NCBI GenBank assembly: GCA_019894975.1
Contig: JAGXNO010000002.1
Coordinates: 124,001 to 188,000 of the forward strand
Direction of reading: 5' to 3'
DNA length: 64,000 nucleotides
Origin: Promethearchaeota archaeon
GTDB lineage: Archaea > Asgardarchaeota > Lokiarchaeia > Sigyniarchaeales > SOKP01
Below the pieces are notes generated by a model. That model was not told where the DNA came from, made no database searches, and was given only the letters and a program-made list of their open reading frames with translations. The position numbers and the translations under genes are program-made. Numbering within the stretch: the first letter of the stretch is position 1; the number at the start of each line of letters is the position of its first letter. Of the stretch, positions 34,771-43,344 are shown piece after piece.

Positions 34771-35877
34771 ATGGAGAAACTTAATATTATCCTTGTATCT
34801 TTAACTTTTGCTCCTGATACTCAAGATGGAGCAGCAAAATTCTTCACAGGAATCTATAATTACTTAAAAAATCGCGGTCATAACGTAAAAGTTATAACAG
34901 GAAAATGGAATAGAGATCTTTCAGATCCTAATATTATTCAACTAAATATAATTCGGAAAAGGTTTTTGTGGTTCCCCCTATTTAATCTTTCTACGGTTAA
35001 ATATCTAAGAAAACTAAAATTTGACATTATACATGGAAATAGTCCTAAAGGGGTATTACCAATTATCCTATCAAATCAAAAACAGTTTATCTCTACGATT
35101 CATGATTTAGGACCATTTGAAACGAGTTTTACAAGGATCCCAATTGAAAAATATTTAATTAAACTCGCTGTGAGGAGATCAACCTATATAACAACTTGTT
35201 CTAATTTTATAAGGAAAGAAATAAAACATTATATTCCTGAAGTAGACATAAAAAATATCTTTAATCTCTATTCTGCAATAGAAGATAAATATAAACCACT
35301 CCCTCTAGAAGCAAAAAAATTAAAACAAAAATTACATATCGAAGGGCCAATTATTTTATATATAGGGAGAATAACAAAGTACAAAGGAGTTGAAAATATA
35401 ATAGAAGCCTATAAGATTGCAAAGAAAGAAATTCCTAACCTCAATTTAGTTATGGGAGGTAAACCAGATTTTTATATGGAAAAAATCTACCAAGACTGGA
35501 AACAGAAATATAGGGATATTCATTTTGTAGGATTTATATCTGAAAAAGAAATCCCCATATATTATTCAATGGGAGATGTTTTTGTTACATACTCCTATGC
35601 ATCAGAGGGCTTTGGTTTAACACCAATCGAAGCAATTGCATGTGGAACTCCTGTAATTTGCTCATCTATGATTGCCTATAAAGAAGTGTTACAAGATAAT
35701 GCTATTTTTGTACCCCCTATGAATTCACAACAATTAGCTGCTGAAATGGTAAGCCTGATAAAAGATAATTCAAAAAGGGAAGCGCTCATAAACAAAGCTC
35801 AAAAATTTGTAAAAAGATATTCTTGGGATTCAGTAGGGAAAAAACTTGAAGAGTTGTATTATAAGTTTTTAAAATGA
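34771..35877 (+). CDS. GT4-family glycosyltransferase
   Basis: A GT-B enzyme of 368 residues. The N-terminal domain opens with 'LVSLTFAPDTQDGAAKF'. The C-terminal nucleotide-sugar site has 'ILYIGRITKYKGVENIIEA' and the EX7E motif in 'EGFGLTPIEAIACGTPVI'. There is no membrane helix, so it probably acts at the cytoplasmic face on lipid-linked or soluble acceptors. It is divergent from the heptose operon and could use the nucleotide-activated heptose, but the donor cannot be read from sequence. Confidence 0.92.
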   Translation: MEKLNIILVSLTFAPDTQDGAAKFFTGIYNYLKNRGHNVKVITGKWNRDLSDPNIIQLNIIRKRFLWFPLFNLSTVKYLRKLKFDIIHGNSPKGVLPIILSNQKQFISTIHDLGPFETSFTRIPIEKYLIKLAVRRSTYITTCSNFIRKEIKHYIPEVDIKNIFNLYSAIEDKYKPLPLEAKKLKQKLHIEGPIILYIGRITKYKGVENIIEAYKIAKKEIPNLNLVMGGKPDFYMEKIYQDWKQKYRDIHFVGFISEKEIPIYYSMGDVFVTYSYASEGFGLTPIEAIACGTPVICSSMIAYKEVLQDNAIFVPPMNSQQLAAEMVSLIKDNSKREALINKAQKFVKRYSWDSVGKKLEELYYKFLK

Positions 35878-35912
35878 TAATTGTATGGTCTCTTACTAAT
35901 TTAGAAGCTACA

Positions 35913-37019
35913 TTATTCTACTTTATTTAATCTATTCTTGACAAAATTAAAACAAATATCAATTGGGTTTTCAAATTGGCGGATCTTTTCTTTAAATGAG
36001 CTAAGTTTAAACCTTTCTGGTAGAGGGCCTTGTGTTAATATTGCAATTGCTCTTTCAATTATTTCTTCAGTGTTTCTAATATGTTCTATTGGAAATCCGT
36101 TCTTAATTAAAAAAATTTCCTGAGGTGCGGATTCACCTGGAAAAAATTCTATGCTTGGAACATTCATTAGGCTTGATTCCCTTACAATTGTTCCACCACC
36201 ACTAATAATTAAAGCGCCATAGAAGCATAAGTCAACAATATTAGGTAAATATTGAGTTATTATGATATTCTTATTTTGCTTAAATCCTTCTAATCTTTTT
36301 AATAGGAAATCTTCTTGTTTCTTTGATCGTACTAAGAGAAGGTATTTATGGTTTGGAAATTCTTTATAAATTGACGGGAGAAATTCGCTTATCAATGTTT
36401 CATCAGGTTTTAACTTGTCAATGAAATAGCTAGCATAAGCAGGCTCACTTCTTATTAAAACAAATTTACCTTTTTCCAGACCATAATTATCAAGAATCCT
36501 TGGGTCAGGATCATATTCTGAAAGCCACGCAATTTCATCTAAACCATTATAACGAATAATCTTATTCGGATCAGCATAGAGTCTAATATAGTCTTCTATA
36601 GGTATACATTCAGGAGTTATAATATTATCAAGGAAGGGATGAAGTAATTTGCAGACTGGCTCATTTCGTGGTTCATCATTCATCCCAATAGAGGGGATTT
36701 GTAAACCATAGGCTATTCTTGTACCTTCTATGGATAAAAAGGTAACAAAATAGTCAGGTGAAAATGTTTTGATTAGAGGAAAAAGATCTTTTAATCGATT
36801 GATATATGTTTCCAATTTATCTTCTAATTTTTCTCCGCCATGTTTTCCAATCCTCCTATAATGAGTACCAAAATCATCCAAAATTTGATATGTTGAATCA
36901 TAATCTCTTGCGGTTACCAATAGTTCTACTCCTTCATCTTCAAATCTCTTGATTAAGGAATGGAACATTATAGCTGTTTTCGGTTGTTCAATATCGATCC
37001 ATATTTTCTTTTGGTTCAT
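35913..37019 (-). CDS. DUF354 family GT-B-like protein
   Basis: 'IWIDIEQPKTAIMFHSLIKRFEDEGVELLVTARDYD' and 'GGGTIVRESSLMNVPSIEFFPG' match the archaeal DUF354 family, which has a glycosyltransferase-B-like fold (related to UDP-GlcNAc epimerase and MurG-like proteins). Length is 368 residues, cytoplasmic. It stops 35 bases from the convergent GT4 gene. The biochemical function of DUF354 is not established; sugar chemistry is likely from the fold and neighbours. Confidence 0.85.
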   Translation of the reverse strand: MNQKKIWIDIEQPKTAIMFHSLIKRFEDEGVELLVTARDYDSTYQILDDFGTHYRRIGKHGGEKLEDKLETYINRLKDLFPLIKTFSPDYFVTFLSIEGTRIAYGLQIPSIGMNDEPRNEPVCKLLHPFLDNIITPECIPIEDYIRLYADPNKIIRYNGLDEIAWLSEYDPDPRILDNYGLEKGKFVLIRSEPAYASYFIDKLKPDETLISEFLPSIYKEFPNHKYLLLVRSKKQEDFLLKRLEGFKQNKNIIITQYLPNIVDLCFYGALIISGGGTIVRESSLMNVPSIEFFPGESAPQEIFLIKNGFPIEHIRNTEEIIERAIAILTQGPLPERFKLSSFKEKIRQFENPIDICFNFVKNRLNKVE

Positions 37020-37143
37020 ATTAAGCTCAGATGAAATTTAGAAATTATTTCATGAAAAATTGATTATTTTTGTAAACTTTTTACGATTTAAAGGATTTTC
37101 TAAAATTCTTGTAATTTTAGAAATTAAGTTAGATTAAGTACTA

Positions 37144-37434
37144 TCACCAACAAATACATGGATTTGAATTACATTTAATACACTTATATGGATATTTCTT
37201 TAATAATGCAGATTCAAGGTCTATTTCTAAAAGGTTTGCCAAGGATGTAGTCCATGCCACGATATCTGCTAATTCTTCTGATGCCTTTTCCTTGTCAATT
37301 TCTTGTGTTTTTAATATATTTGCTAATTCCCCGATTTCTTCAATTAACCAAATGAATGTATTACTTCTCCCTCTTTTTTGATCTTGCTTAAAATAAAGAT
37401 CTCTAATTAGTTTCTGAAATTCTGAAATTTTCAT
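37144..37434 (-). CDS. MazG-like nucleotide pyrophosphohydrolase with C-terminal Cys cluster
   Basis: This 96-residue all-alpha protein has the MazG metal-binding pattern 'EEIGELANIL' followed by 'EELADIVAW'. Such enzymes hydrolyse non-canonical or excess NTPs. The last 14 residues form a Cys-rich tail ('CIKCNSNPCIC') that could bind a metal; some archaeal relatives carry a similar tail. The gene lies 46 bases downstream of the Sec61 beta gene on the same strand. Confidence 0.88.
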   Translation of the reverse strand: MKISEFQKLIRDLYFKQDQKRGRSNTFIWLIEEIGELANILKTQEIDKEKASEELADIVAWTTSLANLLEIDLESALLKKYPYKCIKCNSNPCICW

Positions 37435-37480
37435 ATCATCTGAAGAAGAAAAGTTTATTGTAAATAATTACATGCGATGA

Positions 37481-37702
37481 TTAACCCCCGCCTGGGGTAA
37501 AAAGCCAGTTGAAAACGTTAAGATGCGCTAAAATCACTAGAAGTATTAAAGCAACAGCTAATATCATTGTGCTTATTGGTCCAACCTTAATACCTATTGA
37601 GCTATCTTCAAAGAATCTCATCAATCCTGCTCCCCCCATAGGCATAGGTGCATTTCCACTTCTTCTTTTCTTACGTTTAGATTGTGTACGACTTGTTGAC
37701 AT
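37481..37702 (-). CDS. Protein translocase Sec61 beta/SecG subunit
   Basis: The 73-residue protein has the archaeal/eukaryotic Sec61 beta pattern: a basic N-terminus, 'MPMGGAGLMRFFEDSSIGIKVGP', then a single transmembrane helix ('STMILAVALILLVILAHL'). It is tail-anchored in the SecYE translocon. It is divergent from the ribophorin I-like gene across 150 bases, bringing a translocon part next to an oligosaccharyltransferase-like part. Confidence 0.93.
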   Translation of the reverse strand: MSTSRTQSKRKKRRSGNAPMPMGGAGLMRFFEDSSIGIKVGPISTMILAVALILLVILAHLNVFNWLFTPGGG

Positions 37703-37852
37703 TATAAAAACAAATTTAATTTTTTCTTATAAGTGTATTAATAATAAGAAAAATTTAAAATTTTATATATAAGTTTTAAAAAAATATTATAATAAATTAT
37801 TATAAAAGCTATTCATTATTTTTAGATAATTTCAAGAAGATGTCACAATATC

Positions 37853-39697
37853 ATGCTGAAAAGAACTAAAATTCTCATATCTGTTTTAGTCTGCTTAGTG
37901 TTCTTCATTAATCTCAGCTTTCTTCCAAATTTATCTGATACTGATTATGTATCAAATAACGATTTACAGAATCTAAACTATTCAACAAATGTAGAAGGAA
38001 TCGATAATATCCTTGTTACCGATATTGATAGAATAGCAAATATAAGTGGATTTGGTATGGTAACCATTAAAGATTACATCTCAATAAAGAATTTGAATAA
38101 TAATCCAATTACTTCAATGTTAGTTGCTATTCCACTTAATTATTCAGAAAATTTGATATATTATGAAGCGAAAGGAAGGGATGGTAATTCATTATTAGCA
38201 GAGCGTTCCTATTTGATAATGAATGAGTTTGAAATGATTACGATTTATTTTGATTCACCTCTTTTACCACAACAAACAAAAAGGATAATATTCACACAGC
38301 AATTTACAGATTTATTGGTATATTATATAATTGGTGAACACCAGTTCATTAGATATAATGGATACGTTTACCCTACTCTGCCATATAAATCTGAAAGAAG
38401 TATGAATGCCCAATTTAATGTACCAATAAGATCTGGAAATATTGATGGAGGATGGGGTTTTGAACAACCTGATCTATTATTTGTCAAGTACGACTTTCTA
38501 TTTATCAAAGATGTAGTCGAAGGCTCCTTCATTGAACCATTTTTAGAAAACTTAAATGAAAATAAGATTATAACAATTTCCTTCTATCAAGATGATGTTG
38601 CTCCTTTAAAATTTGAGGAAATCAATAGAGAAATATCTATATCTCCATGGGGAGTAATAAAGGTCACTGATGAGTATACGATAAAAAACTATGGTCCAAT
38701 ACCCAACCAATATATTTTTCTACATCTTCCCAAAACAGCTAGAAAAGTATATGTTTCTGATGCTATTGGAGAAATATTAGGAATCAGAATTACTGGTAAA
38801 GCAGATAATAAAGAATTACGAATCAACTTATTAGAGAACCGAGTAAGATTATTATCTAATTCCTCATTTAGTTTTAAAGTTAGGTATTATTTACCTTTTG
38901 AGAATTACTTTTCAATAAACTGGTTACAAGAATCCATTGAAATTGATTTGTATACTACCTCTTTTGAATATTTTGGTAAAGATTTAACAATCAAATTAGT
39001 TATTGATGGATGTTATAGTTTAGATTATATCACAATTAATCCAGAAGCAGTTAAAAAATCTCACGGAAGTATGTCTTTGATTTTTACAGCAGATTCCGTA
39101 AGTTCTGCAGAAACTAAAGCTATACAATTTACTTTTACTATCGATCTTTTCGATTTACTTTTAGAACCCCTCATCTATATGGTATTTATATCCTTGATAG
39201 CATCAATTTATGTATTTATAATAAAAACGAGAAAAAAGGAATATGGTAAAGAAATTCTAAAAAGAGAATTTATACCTATAAACGAAATTAGAGAATTTTG
39301 TGCATTATACGAAGATAGAAATGCCTTAATCTTGGAATTAAGGCAAGCTGAAGAGAATGCAAAAAGGAGGAAAATTGCGAAGAAGAATTATAAAAATATT
39401 TTAGATAAAAATACAGCTAAAGCTGATGAAATCCAAAAAGAAATTGCCCCCTTTAAGAAAATATTAATGGAAACTAGTGAGACTTTTGAAAATATCGTAA
39501 AACGATTAGATGTTCTTGAAGCTGAGAGAATTAGTGTTAAAGATAGTCTAAACCTTTTGGAATCTAGATATAAAACAGGGAGGTTACCTTCTAGGGCCGC
39601 CTATATGAAATTATCTGATGATTTCGTAAAGAGAAGAAAAAAAATAGATAGGACTATTGATAGATTTTTACAACAATTGAGAAGTTATCTTCTTTGA
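37853..39697 (+). CDS. Ribophorin I (OST1)-like membrane protein
   Basis: Topology matches eukaryotic ribophorin I, which is about 607 residues against 614 here. There is a signal peptide (residues 1-27), an extracellular part of about 410 residues in two beta-rich halves, one transmembrane helix near 438-462, and a cytosolic coiled, charged tail of about 150 residues. The second half begins 'EINREISISPWGVIKVTDEYTIKNYGP', close to the WG-containing ribophorin motif. Asgard genomes have been reported to carry ribophorin I homologues. It would be an oligosaccharyltransferase accessory subunit. The catalytic STT3/AglB subunit is not in this window. Confidence 0.7.
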   Translation: MLKRTKILISVLVCLVFFINLSFLPNLSDTDYVSNNDLQNLNYSTNVEGIDNILVTDIDRIANISGFGMVTIKDYISIKNLNNNPITSMLVAIPLNYSENLIYYEAKGRDGNSLLAERSYLIMNEFEMITIYFDSPLLPQQTKRIIFTQQFTDLLVYYIIGEHQFIRYNGYVYPTLPYKSERSMNAQFNVPIRSGNIDGGWGFEQPDLLFVKYDFLFIKDVVEGSFIEPFLENLNENKIITISFYQDDVAPLKFEEINREISISPWGVIKVTDEYTIKNYGPIPNQYIFLHLPKTARKVYVSDAIGEILGIRITGKADNKELRINLLENRVRLLSNSSFSFKVRYYLPFENYFSINWLQESIEIDLYTTSFEYFGKDLTIKLVIDGCYSLDYITINPEAVKKSHGSMSLIFTADSVSSAETKAIQFTFTIDLFDLLLEPLIYMVFISLIASIYVFIIKTRKKEYGKEILKREFIPINEIREFCALYEDRNALILELRQAEENAKRRKIAKKNYKNILDKNTAKADEIQKEIAPFKKILMETSETFENIVKRLDVLEAERISVKDSLNLLESRYKTGRLPSRAAYMKLSDDFVKRRKKIDRTIDRFLQQLRSYLL

Positions 39698-39727
39698 ATA
39701 ATAAATCTAAAAGTGTGTATAAAATTT

Positions 39728-40351
39728 ATGAAACCTTGGTTGTTTGATATATTAGCATGCCCTATTGATAAATTTTTTCCATTAAAATTATATATTTTTT
39801 CTTTTGAAACTAACTCTAACGATTTCAACACTTTTATTGAGATTTTAAAGAAGCGTGACCTTGAATTCATTAAAAAAGAAGCAATTATAGAAATAAATAA
39901 AGAAAATGGTCATTTTTTTATAAAAGATAATATAGTCATTGAAAAAACCGAACTAAAGGAATATCTTAACCTCATAATTTTAAGTATTAATGAATTAGAC
40001 AATATTTACAACAAAAGTCATGATAAAGAAAGCAAACGTAGCTTTGATATTATATCTACCCAAATAAAACCTAAGATCCTAAACTATAATGAAAACATTG
40101 ATCCTAATAACCTCGATGAAATAATTCCTGAGTTGTTTTTCTTGAACAAAATCAAATTGGAAACTGAAATTGAATCAGGAATATTGTTTTGTAATAAATG
40201 TAAGCGTTGGTTTCCAATAATTGATACTATTCCTCAAATGTTACCTGATGAATTTAGAAATGAGAAAAAGGATGTTGAATTCCTTCAAACCAATAAAAAT
40301 TTATTAAATGAAGAATTTTTGAATAAAGATTTAAAACCTTTTAAACTATAA
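39728..40351 (+). CDS. Trm112-like protein with large internal insertion
   Basis: The start is taken at ATG 39728 because 'MKPWLFDILACPIDKFFPL' is the Trm112 N-terminus; the in-frame GTG at 39713 adds only five residues. The end 'ESGILFCNKCKRWFPIIDTIPQMLPDEFR' is the matching Trm112 C-terminal half. Between them lies an insertion of about 120 residues, far larger than in usual archaeal forms of 60 residues. Trm112 proteins stabilise and activate methyltransferases acting on tRNA, rRNA and release factors. The gene's stop codon overlaps the TATA-like box of the tRNA gene. Confidence 0.8.
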   Translation: MKPWLFDILACPIDKFFPLKLYIFSFETNSNDFNTFIEILKKRDLEFIKKEAIIEINKENGHFFIKDNIVIEKTELKEYLNLIILSINELDNIYNKSHDKESKRSFDIISTQIKPKILNYNENIDPNNLDEIIPELFFLNKIKLETEIESGILFCNKCKRWFPIIDTIPQMLPDEFRNEKKDVEFLQTNKNLLNEEFLNKDLKPFKL

Positions 40352-40353
40352 AT
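40347..40353 (+). promoter_or_regulatory. TATA-like box of the tRNA-Gln gene
   Basis: TATAAAT lies about 24 bases before the first base of the tRNA, the expected archaeal TATA spacing. It overlaps the TAA stop codon of the Trm112-like gene (40349-40351), so the tRNA may be transcribed separately from its neighbour. Confidence 0.5.
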
Positions 40354-40370
40354 TAAAATAATAAAATCAC

Positions 40371-40502
40371 AGTCCGGTAGTGTAGAATAGTACATTAATA
40401 ATGTATTATACTCAACGGTCAAGCATTTAGGGCTTTGAACCCTGAGACCACGGTTCGAAAATTTACGAGAATGCTCGTAGATAGAAACTCCGTGCCGGAC
40501 TA
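40371..40502 (+). tRNA. tRNA-Gln (UUG) with two introns, in the D-loop and T-loop
   Basis: The acceptor arms AGTCCGG (40371-40377) and CCGGACT (40495-40501) pair perfectly over seven bases, with discriminator A at 40502 and no encoded CCA. The D-stem is GTGT with GCAT. The anticodon arm is TAGGG-CTTTGAA-CCCTG, giving anticodon TTG. The T-stem is CACGG (40449-40453) with CCGTG (40490-40494). The T-loop is 36 bases instead of 7, implying a 29-base intron with hairpin TACGAG-AATG-CTCGTA. The D-loop carries about 29-31 extra bases (40386-40416) with hairpin TACATT-AAT-AATGTA. The canonical 37/38 site has no intron. Splicing by the archaeal endonuclease at bulge-helix-bulge sites is inferred. Confidence 0.9.
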
Positions 40503-40522
40503 TTTTTTTTAAAATTTTTTGT
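40501..40522 (+). terminator. T-rich terminator after tRNA-Gln
   Basis: Two T runs (TATTTTTTTT and ATTTTTT) follow the tRNA 3' end directly. Archaeal transcription stops at such T tracts without needing a hairpin. Confidence 0.55.
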
Positions 40523-40647
40523 TAGATCGATTTTTGTTTTTTTGGATTCAAGATATACAGAATTCTAAAAAATGGGAGAAGAATATATTTTAATAACCTA
40601 ACCTATATTCTATACAAAACAATAAGACTAGACTGTTGGAACTCAGT

Positions 40648-40953
40648 ATGCTTAAGTTGACTTGGCTAAGAAATAAAAGTGTAAAACATATTGTTATTAT
40701 AATCATTTCTGTCGCAATGATATCAACAGTGATTCTTGCAATAGCGTTTGCTATATTGAATATAGAAATTACAATCAATGACGGTGACGATGATGATGAT
40801 GACTGTGATATCTTTTGAAAGCGTATCTTTAGTATTAATCCATTCTCAGAAGAAAATGAAATCGACACGACACAGTTAAAAGAGTTGAAAAATGACCAAT
40901 TTGCACTTATAAAATTAGAATCAAATCGGATGAGTCTTGTAAAAAAATGTTAG
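40648..40953 (+). CDS. Small single-helix membrane ORF interrupted by in-frame TGA (candidate selenoprotein or decayed gene)
   Basis: ATG 40648 starts a 56-residue protein with a basic N-terminus, one transmembrane helix ('HIVIIIISVAMISTVILAIAFAI') and an acidic run (DGDDDDDDCDIF). It stops at TGA 40816-40818. The same frame then stays open for 44 codons, giving a charged soluble sequence ('KRIFSINPFSEENEIDTTQL' and onward) ending 'VKKC' at TAG 40951. The full product would be 101 residues with position 57 encoded by TGA, four residues after a Cys. Selenocysteine, simple read-through or a nonsense-mutated pseudogene all remain possible. No homologue was recognised. Confidence 0.35.
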
Positions 40954-40964
40954 TTACAAGAGGA
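40930..40964 (+). promoter_or_regulatory. SECIS-like hairpin candidate at the 3' end of the TGA-containing ORF
   Basis: ATGA (40930-40933) precedes a stem CTTGTAA (40936-40942) that pairs perfectly with TTACAAG (40954-40960). The 11-base loop begins with A residues, and AGGA follows, ending with GA (40963-40964). This resembles the ATGA/GA quartet, stem and A-rich loop of eukaryotic-like SECIS elements, with one mismatch next to the quartet. It could also be a chance hairpin. Confidence 0.2.
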
Positions 40965-41059
40965 CACCCCTGTGAGGGTATTTGATTTGTAAATTTTTCT
41001 TTTTGATCTATTAATGAAATTCTTCCATGAATGCCAGTTGATATTATTCTAATTGTATA

Positions 41060-41770
41060 TTAAAGATAAATTAAAAGTAGTTGATTTATTAGAAGATATA
41101 ATGCTAAAAATACTAAAATAGCACCATTTAAAATTCTCAACTTAGTACGGTTTTTTATTCGAAAATCATTTATTTTGGATGATTCTAGCCCTAATCGAAT
41201 CAAAATTAAAATAATTATTATCGGAAATAGCATCCCGATAATATATACAAAGATAAATACATAAAGCAGGGGATTTGTATGAAGATTAGCTAAAAGTGAT
41301 AAGTATATTCCACCAAAACAAGGAATTTTTATTAGAACAAAAATAATACCAACTAAAAAAGCATAAAATCCAGAATTTTTTTGAATAAATTTATAAAGTA
41401 CTGCTTTTACTTTATCAGGAGTTTTAAAGATGGAACTTTGTTCTTTTTTACATTCTATAATTTGCCATAATCCTATAAAGATTAAAATCCCCGCAAAAAT
41501 AAAATTGAGAAAAATTAATTCTTCAATAAAGGGTAAAAGAACAATTGATACTAGAATATAAGCAAGAACCATTCCAGAAATTAGACCTATTGAAATTACA
41601 AGAAATTTATTTTTTTCTTCAGTTAAAACTACTGAAGTGCCAAAAACACTTAACATTAATAATATACATGGCGTAATTCCTACTGCTAAACCTGAAAGAA
41701 ACGTAATAACAATATTTACTTCTTCCATCTGAGTTTTCTGTTTAGTTTTTTTAAAAGATCTAATATACAC
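41060..41770 (-). CDS. CcdA/DsbD-like thiol-disulphide transporter
   Basis: A polytopic protein with about six transmembrane helices. Conserved Cys-Pro features are 'GITPCILLMLS' in the first helix and 'IKIPCFGGIYLSLL' in the fourth, the pair used by CcdA/DsbD proteins to move reducing equivalents across the membrane. The better start may be Met15 (41728), which removes a basic 14-residue leader. It faces the TGA-containing ORF convergently. It would keep exported thiols reduced; the extracytoplasmic partner is not evident here. Confidence 0.85.
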   Translation of the reverse strand: MYIRSFKKTKQKTQMEEVNIVITFLSGLAVGITPCILLMLSVFGTSVVLTEEKNKFLVISIGLISGMVLAYILVSIVLLPFIEELIFLNFIFAGILIFIGLWQIIECKKEQSSIFKTPDKVKAVLYKFIQKNSGFYAFLVGIIFVLIKIPCFGGIYLSLLANLHTNPLLYVFIFVYIIGMLFPIIIILILIRLGLESSKINDFRIKNRTKLRILNGAILVFLALYLLINQLLLIYL

Positions 41771-41962
41771 TTCTTTAAGCTGGAAGTTTTAAAAAATTTA
41801 TTATCACAATCTTGAAATTATGCAATATCATTATATAAATTTTCTCTGTCAAAATCAAAATAATAAAAATAAAAGAATTTAACATACCATGTATTTATTT
41901 TTTCATCCTAAATATACGACTTAGGACAATTAAATTAAGCATCAGTAAGGCTATTAAAGATT

Positions 41963-43321
41963 ATGATTCCGTTATCTGATTTGAATTGGGGATTTTTAGA
42001 AATTCTATTTCTAATAATAGTTTTCTTAGTAGGATTATTGATAACTTATTATCTTCTTCCATACATAATAAAACTAATGAAGAAAAAAAACTATGTAGGA
42101 TACGATATACACAAGAATTCCCGACCTGAAGTAGCTGAATCTGGAGGTCTTGGATTCGTATTGGGGTTTGTTATTGCCTCAATATTGTTAATGATATTTT
42201 TTATTGACTTTTTTAATGAAATTCTAATTTTTATTTTAACTGTATTGTCCGCTGCTTTAATAGGGTTTGTAGATGATCGAATTAAACTTAAATCACGTTA
42301 TAAAATAATTCTTTCAATTTTTTCTGGAACTATTATTTTTATAGCGAATCTTTTCAATGTTGTAGACATATCTTCACCGACAATTCCCATTTTAGATAGG
42401 ACTAGATTAACTTTTATTTATCCATTTTTGGTCCCTATTCTGGTCGCTATTTTTGGAAATACGGTAAATATGTTGGAAGGATATAACGGAGAAGGTTCAG
42501 GAACTTGTCTTATTGCGGTTTGCTCTCTTCTTATTTGTGGCATAATATGGGATTCTGCTCAGGGAGTAATCTTCAGTATTCCAGTTATTGCAGTGTTAAT
42601 ACCATTTTTCTTAAAAAATAAATTTCCCGCTAAGGTATTCCCAGGGGATCTAGGAACCTTAAGCATGGGTGCGATGATAGCATGTATCATGTTATTTGGT
42701 TCACTTGAAGTTGCTACTTTTTGTGCTCTTTTGATTCACGTATTCAATAGTTTTTACGTACTCTATTCCGTAAAAGGTTTTCTTGAAAGCGACCAAATAA
42801 GAGAAGGAAAAGATGATATTATATTACTTGAAAACGATACAATTAAGGCATCTGATCAAAAAGATGCAGCTTTAACACTGCCTAGATTGATTTTAGCTAA
42901 AGGACCATTAACAGAACCTGCTTTAGTTAACAATTTCTTTATTATTTCAATAATATGTGGTGTATTTGCAATTCTTTCAGTATTATTTACTCAACTTACA
43001 ACAGGATTATTAAGTATAGGAATATTTTTTGTAGTTTTTGCGTTTTTAATGATTCCAGTTGTATATTTGTTGATAAAATATCCCCGAATTCGAGGTACTA
43101 TTACGTTAATGGTGATTTTATTAATTGCAGGGATAATTTTCTTTTATTTAGCGGAATTTATACTGATGCATTTACCATTAGCGGATATTAAATTAGGTGC
43201 AATTTCAATCCCTGTAAATCTAATTTTGATACTAATTATCGGTTTAGCTGGTCTTATGGGATGGTATTATGTTACAATTAAATATTTTTGGTATCAAATT
43301 AATTCAATGAAAAAAGAATAA
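41963..43321 (+). CDS. GT4/MraY-like polyprenyl-phosphate GlcNAc-1-phosphate transferase (Alg7/AglH type)
   Basis: Multi-pass membrane enzyme of 452 residues with the family's catalytic motifs: 'GFVDDRIKLKSRYK' (adjacent Asp pair), 'NTVNMLEGYNGEGSG' and 'KVFPGDLGTLSMG'. The 'NMLEGYNGEGSG' form is that of archaeal/eukaryotic Alg7 (GPT), the first enzyme of N-glycan lipid assembly, rather than bacterial MraY. It is near the ribophorin I-like gene and just upstream of M48 protease and UbiA-family genes. Donor sugar is likely UDP-GlcNAc but is not proven. Confidence 0.9.
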   Translation: MIPLSDLNWGFLEILFLIIVFLVGLLITYYLLPYIIKLMKKKNYVGYDIHKNSRPEVAESGGLGFVLGFVIASILLMIFFIDFFNEILIFILTVLSAALIGFVDDRIKLKSRYKIILSIFSGTIIFIANLFNVVDISSPTIPILDRTRLTFIYPFLVPILVAIFGNTVNMLEGYNGEGSGTCLIAVCSLLICGIIWDSAQGVIFSIPVIAVLIPFFLKNKFPAKVFPGDLGTLSMGAMIACIMLFGSLEVATFCALLIHVFNSFYVLYSVKGFLESDQIREGKDDIILLENDTIKASDQKDAALTLPRLILAKGPLTEPALVNNFFIISIICGVFAILSVLFTQLTTGLLSIGIFFVVFAFLMIPVVYLLIKYPRIRGTITLMVILLIAGIIFFYLAEFILMHLPLADIKLGAISIPVNLILILIIGLAGLMGWYYVTIKYFWYQINSMKKE

Positions 43322-43344
43322 ATGAGAAATTAAAGGTTTAAGAC

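Noticed and set aside
40590..40868. Minus-strand ORF over the TGA-interrupted region
   Set aside because: Its Ser/Ile-rich translation looks antisense to the membrane helix and Asp run; the plus-strand frame has better protein-like composition.
40936..40960. Hairpin as an ordinary transcription terminator
   Set aside because: No T run follows it, as an archaeal terminator would need; it is listed as a weak SECIS-like candidate instead.
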